Part shown: in pieces, positions 35,166-45,445 of the stretch
How the letters are laid out: each line of letters starts with the position of its first letter
How positions within the stretch are numbered: the first letter of the stretch is position 1
Assembly (NCBI GenBank): GCA_003153555.1
Contig: PLZS01000078.1
Coordinates: 21,256 to 85,255 of the forward strand
Direction: 5' to 3'
Length of the DNA stretch: 64,000 nt
Source of the DNA: Candidatus Melainabacteria bacterium
GTDB taxonomy: Bacteria; Cyanobacteriota; Vampirovibrionia; Obscuribacterales; Obscuribacteraceae
Made by a program: the position numbers and the translations under genes
Notes under the pieces: model-generated
Told to the model about the DNA's origin: nothing
Database searches by the model: none
Seen by the model: the letters and a program-made list of their open reading frames with translations, nothing else

Positions 35166-35488
35166 TCAAGCTAAAGCGAGGAATGAAGCGCTTGGGTCTT
35201 GTTCGAATGCCTGAATGTCTGCATGCCGCAACCGTAAAAGATCTGCCACTTGAGCAGTTGTGCAATTGCCGAGTCTGATCCAGATCACTTTGGGTGGGTG
35301 TCCACGGAGCATACTGCGGTAATAAAAGTCAGAATCCTTCGAGATCCTTGTTGCTGCGCATAAAGCCAGATTGCCTCGTCGCTAGCAGTTGCCATGCCAA
35401 GGATATGTACGTGTTGAGAGTTCGAGTACGAATCCGCCAGGTCAACAACTAATCGTCGAGCCAGGTTATGGTCGAACAAAAGCTTCAT
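35166..35488 (-). pseudogene. DUF5615 PIN-like toxin, frameshifted
   Basis: The ATG at 35488 starts MKLLFDHNLARRLVVDLADS, a typical DUF5615 opening with the first acidic residue, followed by ASDEAIWLYAQQQG. The second acidic motif, ISKDSDFYYRSML, is in another frame that runs to a TGA at 35166-35168. One G added at 35346-35347 restores a protein of about 108 residues, the family length. DUF5615 proteins are PIN-like nucleases regarded as toxins, paired with DUF433 antitoxins. Its start overlaps the stop of the DUF433 gene by ATGA. Confidence 0.72.
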
Positions 35489-35712
35489 GCTGCGGTAATG
35501 TTGAAAAGTCGACGCTCACGTTCTGCGGCGAACGCCAAGCAGGCGCGAATATCGTCAATAGTTAAATCTGGGAAATCGATGAGAATCTCATCAAACGACA
35601 TTCCGCCGGCCAAATACTCAAGCACATCGGAAACCGTAATGCGCAGACCGCGAATGCATGGCTTGCCGCTACGTTTCTCAGGATCAATGGTGATGATATC
35701 TTTGAATTCCAT
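35485..35712 (-). CDS. DUF433 antitoxin-like protein
   Basis: A 75-residue intact member of the DUF433 family: IITIDPEKRSGKPCIRGLRI, then VSDVLEYLAGGMSFDEILID and FPDLTIDDIRACLAFAAERE. The winged-helix-like fold is found in VapB45-type antitoxins, which both neutralise the toxin and repress their own operon. It overlaps the toxin gene by 4 bases (ATGA). As the toxin is broken, the pair may be inactive, with the antitoxin kept or not yet lost. Confidence 0.85.
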   Translation of the reverse strand: MEFKDIITIDPEKRSGKPCIRGLRITVSDVLEYLAGGMSFDEILIDFPDLTIDDIRACLAFAAERERRLFNITAA

Positions 35713-35900
35713 GCATCGAGCTTATCGTCTCAGTGAAATGAAGTCAATCAGGACTCTACTTGATCAGCTGCAATTGAGTTCCTGTTTTAGTATGGAAAGT
35801 TTTTGTCTGCCGCGACAGTGGTGACTTAATTTTCTACTGCGCTCAGAAGTTTTAAATATGTATTGATTAAGCAGGTGCGGAATATACCGGTCGTCAGAAC

Positions 35901-36587
35901 CTAAGTGTTTCGCAAGGTCTCTGGATCCAGATCTACCTTCGAAAGCGATGACCATACCTGATGCAACAATGTTTTTGGAATGACAGTTACAGCGCTTAGT
36001 GACTCAAGACAAAGCAACCTACCGTCCTTATCAAAAGCAAGTGTAATCTTTCCGCTCTCCACACCAGTCGAAGCAAGCGCCGGAATAGTAACTCTCGTTG
36101 CTACTTCGCCAGCGCCGACTTCTGTCAAATAGAGAAACGCTTTTCCATTGTCTCCATCGTGTGGATACTGATACTTCATTTTGAGAATTACATCCTCGCC
36201 CTGATACTCTGCGAGAGTCTCAAGCAAGAGATTGATGTCGTGGGCCGCATGGCGAATTGGACCGGTGCGAGCAGGATTTGGTTCGGTTTGACGTTCAAGC
36301 TTTAGCTCAGGACGTGAGCCCGGCGAGAAATTTACCATTCCGATCGCATGCTTCGTCCAAACCAAACCATCGGGTTTGTCGACCAAAACATACCCAACAT
36401 CAAAATTTCGGTGAAATACATCCAGTATAATTAGTGTTGTTTCTTCGATTGAACCACCAGGCGACAACTGTTTCGCTATCTCACCGGCTTCTTGTCGATA
36501 TTCGTCGACCGGTGCTCCTACACATATCAGCTCTTCCGGGTCATGTCGCGCTAGGATTTTTTCAATTTCCAAAATAATATCTAGCAT
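35901..36587 (-). CDS. DUF1871-like / DUF2283-like two-part protein
   Basis: A 228-residue soluble protein starting at ATG 36587, where AGGGAA lies close upstream; the frame is open to 36662 but without support. The first half (IEKILARHDPEELICVGAPVDEYRQEAGEIAKQL) matches the DUF1871 pattern. A small linker follows, and the C-terminal part (GKITLAFDKDGRLLCLESLS) resembles DUF2283. Such small domains often occur in toxin-immunity or contact-dependent settings, but no toxin is adjacent. Domain calls are from motif memory and moderately sure. Confidence 0.6.
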   Translation of the reverse strand: MLDIILEIEKILARHDPEELICVGAPVDEYRQEAGEIAKQLSPGGSIEETTLIILDVFHRNFDVGYVLVDKPDGLVWTKHAIGMVNFSPGSRPELKLERQTEPNPARTGPIRHAAHDINLLLETLAEYQGEDVILKMKYQYPHDGDNGKAFLYLTEVGAGEVATRVTIPALASTGVESGKITLAFDKDGRLLCLESLSAVTVIPKTLLHQVWSSLSKVDLDPETLRNT

Positions 36588-36793
36588 AAATTTCCCTGAC
36601 TGCGACGCATCGTTAGGCTCCGAGACTATCAGCAGTGTGCCATAAGATCGTAATTTAAGCAATTTCTTTCGAGGTTCTCACCGACTTTCGAAAGCTTTGC
36701 GCGAAATGGGCTGACCAATTCAATGCCACTATATACGGTGCTAACATAAATGGAGAATCGTTTACTCAAGTTGGCTGAGTGCAAATACATACA

Positions 36794-37057
36794 TTAAACG
36801 TTCCTCTCGTGTACAAGCATGTTGAAACATATTCGTCTCACAAGCGCCCAATAGTTTAAGTTTGCTCTGGCTTGCCGCAAAGTCAGTCCATTGTTATTCG
36901 GAGAAGGAATGTCGAGATGGTCGACGTCAGATAGACAGTCTGTGCTGCTATCGTCTTCTCCAAAACAGACTTTGCAAATGTCCCAGCTGTTTCTGCGCGG
37001 CATAGTCAAACAGTCGCAACAAGGACATTGAAATTGTGGATTCAGATGATTGGACAT
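36794..37057 (-). CDS. Cysteine-rich CPCC family protein
   Basis: An 87-residue protein with the CPCC signature: FQCPCCDCLTMPRRNSWDIC, then KVCFGEDD, then NGLTLRQARANL. The CPCC and C-x2-C pairs probably bind one zinc. CPCC proteins are small and of unknown function, often near toxin/immunity genes. The ATG at 37057 begins MSNHLNPQFQ just before the first motif. The frame continues upstream through a segment shared with 30.7 kb (the 40-bp repeat), so either the protein is longer or that segment is its promoter. Confidence 0.75.
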   Translation of the reverse strand: MSNHLNPQFQCPCCDCLTMPRRNSWDICKVCFGEDDSSTDCLSDVDHLDIPSPNNNGLTLRQARANLNYWALVRRICFNMLVHERNV

Positions 37058-37060
37058 GCA

Positions 37061-37100
37061 GTGCTTTACAAAAGAAAAGTCGTGAATTGTCCCAAAACCC
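37061..37100 (-). repeat. 40-bp duplicated element, copy 2
   Basis: Second copy of the element at 30667-30706, 36 of 40 identical. On the minus strand TTGGGA, 17 bases, TTTGTA could act as -35 and -10, but it ends only 3 bases before the chosen CPCC start, which would leave almost no leader. The coding interpretation (TIHDFSFVKH) therefore deserves equal weight. Confidence 0.6.
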
Positions 37101-37217
37101 CTGCTATTACTGATATTCAGGATTAGGTTGCCCAATCGACGCGTTTAACATTTCGACTACCCCAATAAAAAGGTAGGTTAAACCTGCTCCGCCGGTGATA
37201 CCAGTTGTTATAAATCT

Positions 37218-37291
37218 TGCGCCCAGAGGGATTCGAACCCCCGACACCTTGGTTCGAAGCCAAGTACTCTATCCAGCTGAGCTATGGACGC
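37218..37291 (-). tRNA. tRNA-Arg (anticodon TCG)
   Basis: The minus strand folds into a complete cloverleaf: acceptor GCGTCCA pairs with TGGGCGC (one G-U), D arm GCTC/GAGT, anticodon stem CTTGG/CCAAG with loop CTTCGAA giving anticodon TCG, and a T arm with GGTTCGAATCC. The discriminator base is A and CCA is not encoded. It reads CGA and related arginine codons. Confidence 0.95.
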
Positions 37292-37438
37292 GTAATCATA
37301 ATGCTAGCGTGGTTTCCTCAAAAACGTCAAGCGAAGTAGTCTTTGACTGGCATCGTTTAGCAATGAAGCGCCTAAATAGGCACTTCATTGGGCTTTGGCA
37401 ACCCCGGGAGGAACAGAACAGCAAGGGAACCGCATGAT

Positions 37439-38872
37439 CTAGACAACTTGGTCAACACTTTCCATTATTTCTACTCGTTTCAATGGAACGTTGAACCAGA
37501 ACACACTTCCTTTGCCTTTTTCACTCTCGCAACCCATCGAGCCGTTCATTAACTCTGCAAGTTTCTTTGAGATGGACAATCCCAATCCGGTGCCACCATA
37601 ATCTTTGGTCGTTAGTGAGCCGTCTGCTTGAATATAAGGCTGAAATAATTGGCTAAGCTGCTCAGATGAAATTCCGATTCCAGTGTCTCTCACTTCAAAT
37701 CGAACATCAGACACATTGCCAGTGTTTTTGACTACCTTCGCTGACACAATGACTTCGCCTGTTTTAGTAAATTTAACAGCGTTGTTCACCAAATTCAAAA
37801 GAACTTGCCGGATTCGATAAGAATCGCCAACAAAAGATCCCTCCAACGAGCTGTCCAGCTCAACACTCAATTTCAAATCACGTTTTTCTGCAAGTGACCG
37901 CATAACAGCGGTGACATCATGCAAGAGTAATTCGACCGAGAAGTCTTCTTCAAGGAGCGTGAATTTACCCGACTCTAACTTCGAGAAATCGAGAAGATCG
38001 TTTATCAGGGTCATTAAGTTTCTGCCCGCTTCAGAGATTAGAGCTGACAGTTCTTTGGTATCGCCGATGGTGTTCGATGCCGATAACAATTCACAAATTC
38101 CGAGCATACCGCTCAGAGGTGTTCGGATTTCATGGCTCACGTTTGCAACGAACTGCGATTTCAGCAGATTGGAGCGAATTGCTTCATCACGGGCTTTCGT
38201 TACAGTCTCAATTGCAGCGGCTTCAGTTTTTGCAAACTTTTCGACCGACGTAATGATCCAGCCAATTGCCGCTAACATAGCGCCGCACAAAAGAAGTATT
38301 GAGAAGAAAGACGTTTGCGCCAAAAGTCCGGCTTGTTGTTCTCGTTCTAAGAGAAGTCGCTTTTCTTCGTCTTGGACTTGTCCGCTCAAAGATCGGAACT
38401 TGTCCATTAAGACTTTGCCCGTGTCTATGTTGATCAACGCTTGTCCAGATTTCCAGTTAGCAGAATCTTTGTTAGCCCTTCTTGCCGCAATAACCTTTTG
38501 ACTGAATTTGATTTTTTCAGAAGATAGCGCAAGAAGCTGAGGAATAATCGCCTGCTGTTTAGGATTATCCCTGGTTAGCTGGGCAAGTTTTTGAATGTGG
38601 CCATCCACTTCCTTGAAACATTTGTCGTACGGAGCCAGATACTCATCTTTTGCGGTGATGAGATAGCCACGATAAGCAGTTTCGCAATCCATCAGACACA
38701 ACAAGGCATCGTCACTCTCTCGCATCACCACGAGAGTATGGGAAACCAACCCGTTTGCCAAATGCAACTGCGCGTTTAAATACAAAGCAACGCATACAAG
38801 GGCTCCACATAAAAGTGCGAGCAAACCAATCAGGCTTCTTTGTTTTCTTCTAAACGCAGCTTGCATGGACAT
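37439..38872 (-). CDS. CHASE3 sensor histidine kinase
   Basis: A 477-residue membrane kinase. TM1 (LIGLLALLCGALVCVALYL) and TM2 (FFSILLLCGAMLAAIGWII) bracket a helical periplasmic CHASE3 domain with the conserved CETAYRGYLIT. The HisKA domain has phospho-acceptor H247 in NVSHEIRTPL. The ATPase domain shows the N box (RQVLLNLVNNAVKFT), G1 (DTGIGIS) and G2 (GGTGLGLSISKKLAELM). There is no HAMP domain visible and no receiver, and no response-regulator gene is adjacent, so its partner is elsewhere. It likely senses an envelope signal. Confidence 0.92.
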   Translation of the reverse strand: MSMQAAFRRKQRSLIGLLALLCGALVCVALYLNAQLHLANGLVSHTLVVMRESDDALLCLMDCETAYRGYLITAKDEYLAPYDKCFKEVDGHIQKLAQLTRDNPKQQAIIPQLLALSSEKIKFSQKVIAARRANKDSANWKSGQALINIDTGKVLMDKFRSLSGQVQDEEKRLLLEREQQAGLLAQTSFFSILLLCGAMLAAIGWIITSVEKFAKTEAAAIETVTKARDEAIRSNLLKSQFVANVSHEIRTPLSGMLGICELLSASNTIGDTKELSALISEAGRNLMTLINDLLDFSKLESGKFTLLEEDFSVELLLHDVTAVMRSLAEKRDLKLSVELDSSLEGSFVGDSYRIRQVLLNLVNNAVKFTKTGEVIVSAKVVKNTGNVSDVRFEVRDTGIGISSEQLSQLFQPYIQADGSLTTKDYGGTGLGLSISKKLAELMNGSMGCESEKGKGSVFWFNVPLKRVEIMESVDQVV

Positions 38873-40973
<2,101 letters not shown>

Positions 40974-40978
40974 GAGAC

Positions 40979-42967
40979 TTAAAGGGACGAGATCAAACTG
41001 TCCTCTTCTTCGTCAACCAAGATGCTAGGCGTTCTGCTCACAGATGGAGTGGGATGACCATTCCAGAGTTCCAAGAATCGCTCACCAAGCAAGGTTTGGT
41101 CTGCCAGCAGGGCCTCGGCTACCCGCTCAATACGACGCTCGTTTTCAACAATGTAGCGCTTAGCTTGCTGATAACATTCGTCGATTATTCGTCGCCATTC
41201 AGCATCGATCTCGTTGGCGAGGTCATCACCAATTTTGGTTGGTCTGTGTCCGTCGTCAGCGAGCTTGACAGAGAACGGCTCGAGACGCGACATTCCGAAT
41301 TCACTGACCATCGCTCTGGCAAGCTTGGTGGCTTGTTCAAAATCGTTAGCGGCACCAGTATCTTTGCAATTCAAGAAGTACTCTTGAGCAATGCGACCGC
41401 CCATTGCTGTCATAATGCGGGCGCGCAGCTGTTCTTCGGTGTATCCGTATCGGTCTGTCACCGAGTGACTTTGCATGGAGCCGAGAGATTTGGTGCGTGG
41501 TTCGATCGTTACTTTAGTGATCGGGTCAGCACCAAATGCTTGCAGCGACTGTTGCACTGCGCAGTGTCCTGCTTCATGGAAAGCGGTGTTGCGCTTATCT
41601 TCCTGCGACATAGCACGTGCTCGAGACAGCATCGGGTCACCAAACTGAACATAGTCAACACCACTATCGAAATCTTCGAGCGTAATTACTTTATCCGCCT
41701 CACTGATCTGATCATGGGTTTTGTTGTTATCGAGCAACAGCTCAATTCGCTCAGCTGCGGAGATGGCGGCCTCATTGCACACCTGTTCGATATCGGCGCC
41801 CGAAAATTGAGGCGTGCGAACCGCAAGGTCACGCAATCTTATGTTCGGAGCAAGCTTCATATTGCGAGTGTGAATAGCAAATATTTTCTCCCGACCAAGT
41901 GTGTCAGGAAGGTCGACGGACACCTGATAGTCAAACCGACCTGGACGCTTCAAGGCTTCATCCAGCGAATCGACCATGTTTGTGGCAGCCATAACGAGGA
42001 TACCGCTGCTCGGTTCGAAGCCTTGCAAACAAACGAGCAACTGGTTGAGCGTTTGATCTCGTTCTGAATCTGCACCAGAACTTCCTTGTCCACGTTTCTT
42101 ACCAATAGCATCGATTTCATCTATGAAGATGATCGACGGTTTGCCTGTTTTCTTTCTTGCCGCAATAGCTTCTGCAAACAATTTGCGAACTCGGCGCGCA
42201 CCAACTCCGGCGAACATCTCGACAAAAGTCGAACCGTTGGCAGCGAAGAAATTGGCATCCACCTCGCCGGCCAAAGCTCTAGCCAGCAACGTTTTACCTG
42301 TTCCAGGAGGTCCAACAGCAAGAATGCCCTTGGGAATCTTGGCACCAAATTGCTCGTACCACTCTGGTGTCTTGAGCCAGCGAGCCACTCTTCTAAGCTT
42401 GGCAATTGCTTCTTCACATCCAGCTACGTCATCGAATGTGCGGCGTTCTTCAGGAGCAGCTGACTCATAGTCGGATGATGAGGGATTGAACGAATCCAAA
42501 CCTGGCAAATTAACATCGAGGCGGCGGAAGACCTTTTCTCCGAACAGAAGAACGAGCGCTCCCAAAGAGCACACACCAAGCAACATCCAGAAGGTCCAAT
42601 GCAGAGAATTAATAACCTGATCGACTGGCGAACGATGCGTCTCGTTCACCATCACTGGAACGCGCGCGGAGGCGGCTTTCATGAGAAGAGCGTTAGCATT
42701 CGAATAATCGACAAGTGTCGGTCCAAGAGGTCTGATATCAGCGATAACGGTTCGCAGCCCCTTAATGCACGTAATCTTTTCGATTAGACTTGGGGTTTCG
42801 CTAAAAATTCGATCCAACTCGTAACTTGGGATAGATCGCATGGTTGCCGCTTCTTCCGGAAGACGCGGAGCGTTTTTTTGATTAAATACACCAGCGAAGG
42901 CAAGAACGACGAGTGTGAAGACAGCGATAGAAATGGCTATTAGTCCGGTTTTCCGTTTGTTCTTCAT
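40979..42967 (-). CDS. ftsH: ATP-dependent zinc metalloprotease FtsH
   Basis: A 662-residue membrane AAA+ protease. Two N-terminal TM helices (IAISIAVFTLVVLAFAGVF and WMLLGVCSLGALVLLFG) flank a periplasmic domain of about 95 residues. The AAA domain carries Walker A GPPGTGKT, Walker B IIFIDEIDAIG and an SRH arginine in RPGRFDYQV. The zinc site HEAGH has H464, E465 and H468. It degrades misfolded membrane proteins and short-lived regulators. Several bacteria have more than one FtsH, so this need not be the only copy. The basic C-terminus of some family members is absent, replaced by an acidic end. Confidence 0.96.
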   Translation of the reverse strand: MKNKRKTGLIAISIAVFTLVVLAFAGVFNQKNAPRLPEEAATMRSIPSYELDRIFSETPSLIEKITCIKGLRTVIADIRPLGPTLVDYSNANALLMKAASARVPVMVNETHRSPVDQVINSLHWTFWMLLGVCSLGALVLLFGEKVFRRLDVNLPGLDSFNPSSSDYESAAPEERRTFDDVAGCEEAIAKLRRVARWLKTPEWYEQFGAKIPKGILAVGPPGTGKTLLARALAGEVDANFFAANGSTFVEMFAGVGARRVRKLFAEAIAARKKTGKPSIIFIDEIDAIGKKRGQGSSGADSERDQTLNQLLVCLQGFEPSSGILVMAATNMVDSLDEALKRPGRFDYQVSVDLPDTLGREKIFAIHTRNMKLAPNIRLRDLAVRTPQFSGADIEQVCNEAAISAAERIELLLDNNKTHDQISEADKVITLEDFDSGVDYVQFGDPMLSRARAMSQEDKRNTAFHEAGHCAVQQSLQAFGADPITKVTIEPRTKSLGSMQSHSVTDRYGYTEEQLRARIMTAMGGRIAQEYFLNCKDTGAANDFEQATKLARAMVSEFGMSRLEPFSVKLADDGHRPTKIGDDLANEIDAEWRRIIDECYQQAKRYIVENERRIERVAEALLADQTLLGERFLELWNGHPTPSVSRTPSILVDEEEDSLISSL

Positions 42968-43336
42968 GCATACCTCTTGAATTTGGAGCAGCGCTCGAGT
43001 GTTCAGTGAAAGCGAGCGACAGCTCTGCAGTAGCCACTCTTAAGCGCTAAGAGGACCTATTTATATCTTTCACCCAACTTGGCTAATGTATGTAAAGTGT
43101 TAAGAAACAAAGCCAAGATGAAGCGACGGTGAAGTCTGCACCCACATAACACAATAAGCGAGCGGCTTTTCACCGCTTTTTTCGCACTGATCAGGGCAAA
43201 AGTTAGCCCGGTTTGGCGATATTGCTAGTTAAATTCACAATAATGCCACAAATGGATGTGTTAATAGATCAATGTATTCCGTAGAAGTGCAGCTTGTTGG
43301 ACTTTTACAAGGATATTCCAAAGATCAGGAGAGCTC
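42968..43336. other. Intergenic region upstream of ftsH
   Basis: These 369 bases separate two divergent genes. A + strand terminator-like hairpin lies at 43161-43182 with no gene before it. A single TGCCACA is found near 43242. No promoter is evident for either gene. Confidence 0.4.
43161..43182 (+). terminator. Terminator-like hairpin with T6 tail, no gene upstream
   Basis: AGCGG (43161-43165) pairs with CCGCT (43173-43177), and the last T begins a run of six T (43177-43182). The + strand carries no gene between the window's ftsH antisense region and this point, so the hairpin could end a small RNA or be a leader attenuator of the gene at 43337. Confidence 0.45.
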
Positions 43337-44278
43337 ATGTTCGGCTTTCAAACACGCAACGAAATTAAGAGACTGCGACAAATTTGGCGACCGGCCAAAA
43401 ATCAATACTCGCGAAGAGCAGATGCGGCGCTTTTACCAATGAACAATGAGAAAGGCAGGAGCACATATGCTCGCCATCTCAACCAAAGCGCCCTCTTTTT
43501 TGGATTCGAATCAAACCAAAGCACTTGCGCGATTAAAGTCGCTAATCCGAAGCAGAAATCACGAGCGGCAATCATTCTGTTTAGAGGCAGAGTTTTGGCC
43601 TGCGTCTACGGCAAGCACGACATCCCTTATCACACGTATAGCGAAGACGCGTTTCAAAGTTTGCAGATCGACTTAGGTAATCCACAAACGGAATTTAGCG
43701 CCCACTCCTTAACTGAAGAAATGGCGCTGGCATCTGCGTCTATCTTTCAAGGATTTCAGAAAAGACAACAATCCCACCAGACACTAAATGACTTTTTCCA
43801 GAAGGCTTCCGCAGATATCAGCGAAAAGCAACGTCCAGGCTGCATTGTTCTAAAAGACAACGAAAAACACTCCCGCTTCGTCTTTTATTTTTCGCAGGGA
43901 CAGATTTTCGCTATTTACTCGTACAAAGACGGCTGGCTGAAAGATCATAGCCATGCAAGCGCCTCGCGCATCGTCGGGAAAGCGAGCGAGCTCTACGGCG
44001 AAGCGTTCATGCTGAAAGCCAATACGATCGAGCAAATCTACGATCTCACGTTCAATCTTTCCACCGTTGGAGATACCCTTGCTGACAAACTGCGTTGGAC
44101 TACAGGCGGATCGTGCAAAGACTCTCTGATGCCAATGGATCTTCACTCCGCAGGACCCAACCTCAGCGATACGTTTAATTGCGATCCCAATGATGATCAC
44201 AGTTATGCGCTAAAAGCTGTTGCCAAATACTCTCAGCGCCACAAACCGCACTCACACTATTTGGATCCGAACAGATAA
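43337..44278 (+). CDS. Hypothetical protein, DUF4388-like pattern
   Basis: A 313-residue soluble protein. The region GCIVLKDNEKHSRFVFYFSQ followed by GQIFAIYSYKDGW resembles the DUF4388/PatA-N pattern in which a short effector strand reads 'G-x-hydrophobic-strand-F-x-x-G-x-I'. An earlier segment (AAIILFRGRVLACVYGKHD) has the same strand-G-strand form, so the protein may contain two such units. The C-terminus is polar. Start ATG with AGGAGAG 4-8 bases ahead. The role is unknown; similar proteins take part in signal relay. Confidence 0.6.
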   Translation: MFGFQTRNEIKRLRQIWRPAKNQYSRRADAALLPMNNEKGRSTYARHLNQSALFFGFESNQSTCAIKVANPKQKSRAAIILFRGRVLACVYGKHDIPYHTYSEDAFQSLQIDLGNPQTEFSAHSLTEEMALASASIFQGFQKRQQSHQTLNDFFQKASADISEKQRPGCIVLKDNEKHSRFVFYFSQGQIFAIYSYKDGWLKDHSHASASRIVGKASELYGEAFMLKANTIEQIYDLTFNLSTVGDTLADKLRWTTGGSCKDSLMPMDLHSAGPNLSDTFNCDPNDDHSYALKAVAKYSQRHKPHSHYLDPNR

Positions 44279-44340
44279 GTTCGAGCGCTTCGCAGGAAAA
44301 GAGGGCTCGAGCACTACGTTTGGTTTGTTTTCAACCCTGT

Positions 44341-44395
44341 GCAGCCTTGATGCGCCAGATGCCGGCAAGGATGCGAGCGCTCCCAGGTCTTTGGT
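44341..44395 (-). repeat. Single AGCGC-family repeat unit
   Basis: On the minus strand this reads GGGAGCGCTCGCATCCTTG followed by CCGGCATCTGG, matching the first unit of the array at 2824-2960 almost base for base over 25 positions. It lies between a hypothetical gene and the palindrome ahead of the HAD gene. Confidence 0.65.
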
Positions 44396-44448
44396 TAGCC
44401 AACCACTAATCAATAGCTGATCGGTGATATATTCCTGGGTTCGCCTCT

Positions 44449-44476
44449 AAATTTAAACCGATATCGGTTTAAATTT
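44449..44476. promoter_or_regulatory. 28-bp perfect palindrome
   Basis: Each half is AAATTTAAACCGAT and its exact reverse complement, centred between 44462 and 44463, with no spacer. It ends 25 bases before the GTG start of the HAD gene. It could be an operator for a dimeric regulator or a terminator-like cruciform. Confidence 0.6.
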
Positions 44477-44501
44477 CTGCGCACAACCAAAGGATGCAGT
44501 A

Positions 44502-45350
44502 GTGGACACTCTAGCCGTAATTTTCGATTTTGATGAAACGCTCATGCCGGATTCAACCTCAGCGCTGTTGGCAAAACATGGCATAGACGTCGAACGGTTC
44601 TGGACGGAAGACGCAAAGGCTCTGATAGACCAGGGTTATGACCAGGCTCACGCCTACTTGCGTCTAATCCTGGAAAACGTTGGACCGGGCAAAGCTTTGG
44701 GAAATTTGAGAAACAGCGATCTAAGCAAATTTGGCTCGGAACTCGACTGTTACTATCCAGGTGTAAAAACTATCTTTGAGGATCTTCGCCAAATCGTGAA
44801 TGCAGTATCAAACGATTTGAGAGTCGAGTTCTACATCATATCTGGTGGATTGCAAGACCTTGTGCAGGGCACCACGATCGCCAAAGAATTCGCCGCAATC
44901 TATGGTTGCACCCTCGACGAAGACCCTGACAAACAAAGCATCCGCTGGATCAAGAGATGTATTACTTTTACTGAGAAGACAAGATATTTGTTTGAAATCA
45001 ACAAAGGTATTCGTCCCGCAGATGTGCTAAATCATCACTGTGCGGTAAACACATCCGTAGCTGAAGACAGGCGTCGCATCCCATTCAAGAATATGATCTA
45101 TGTCGGCGATGGTTTAACAGACATCCCATGTTTCTCTCTCTTGAAAAAACATGGTGGCTACGGATATGGAGTTTTTGATCCAGCACAACAGAAATCAGCG
45201 AAGAAAGCTTTGGAAGAATTTATGCGTGCTGATCGGGTGCTTTCGGTTTATCCACCAGACTTTCAAGCCATGTCTGGTTTAGGAGCGATGCTTCGCATCA
45301 CCGTTCAAACCGTGGCCAACAGCATTGTTTTATCCCAAAAGCGTTCCTGA
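44502..45350 (+). CDS. HAD-superfamily phosphatase
   Basis: A 282-residue haloacid-dehalogenase-type hydrolase. Motif I is FDFDETLMP with the nucleophile and acid aspartates, motif II ends in IISGG, motif III Lys is probably within FTEKTRYLF, and motif IV is YVGDGLTDIPCF. A helical cap lies between I and II, so it resembles phosphoserine-phosphatase-like HADs. GTG start with AAAGGATG ahead. A 28-bp palindrome precedes it. A histidinol-phosphatase role is conceivable because hisB is not seen in this window, but nothing in the sequence shows that. Confidence 0.85.
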   Translation: MDTLAVIFDFDETLMPDSTSALLAKHGIDVERFWTEDAKALIDQGYDQAHAYLRLILENVGPGKALGNLRNSDLSKFGSELDCYYPGVKTIFEDLRQIVNAVSNDLRVEFYIISGGLQDLVQGTTIAKEFAAIYGCTLDEDPDKQSIRWIKRCITFTEKTRYLFEINKGIRPADVLNHHCAVNTSVAEDRRRIPFKNMIYVGDGLTDIPCFSLLKKHGGYGYGVFDPAQQKSAKKALEEFMRADRVLSVYPPDFQAMSGLGAMLRITVQTVANSIVLSQKRS

Positions 45351-45445
45351 ATTTGTAACCATATTTGGTGCCACAGTAGTTTACCGAATGCTCCGTAAAG
45401 CTCCGACGTTTAGAGTGGGGATGCTAGAAGCGACCGCACCAGCGG

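Noticed and set aside
41054..42067. A 337-codon open frame antisense to ftsH
   Set aside because: It lies wholly inside the strongly conserved ftsH gene on the other strand, and its protein has no domain pattern; it arises from codon bias of ftsH.
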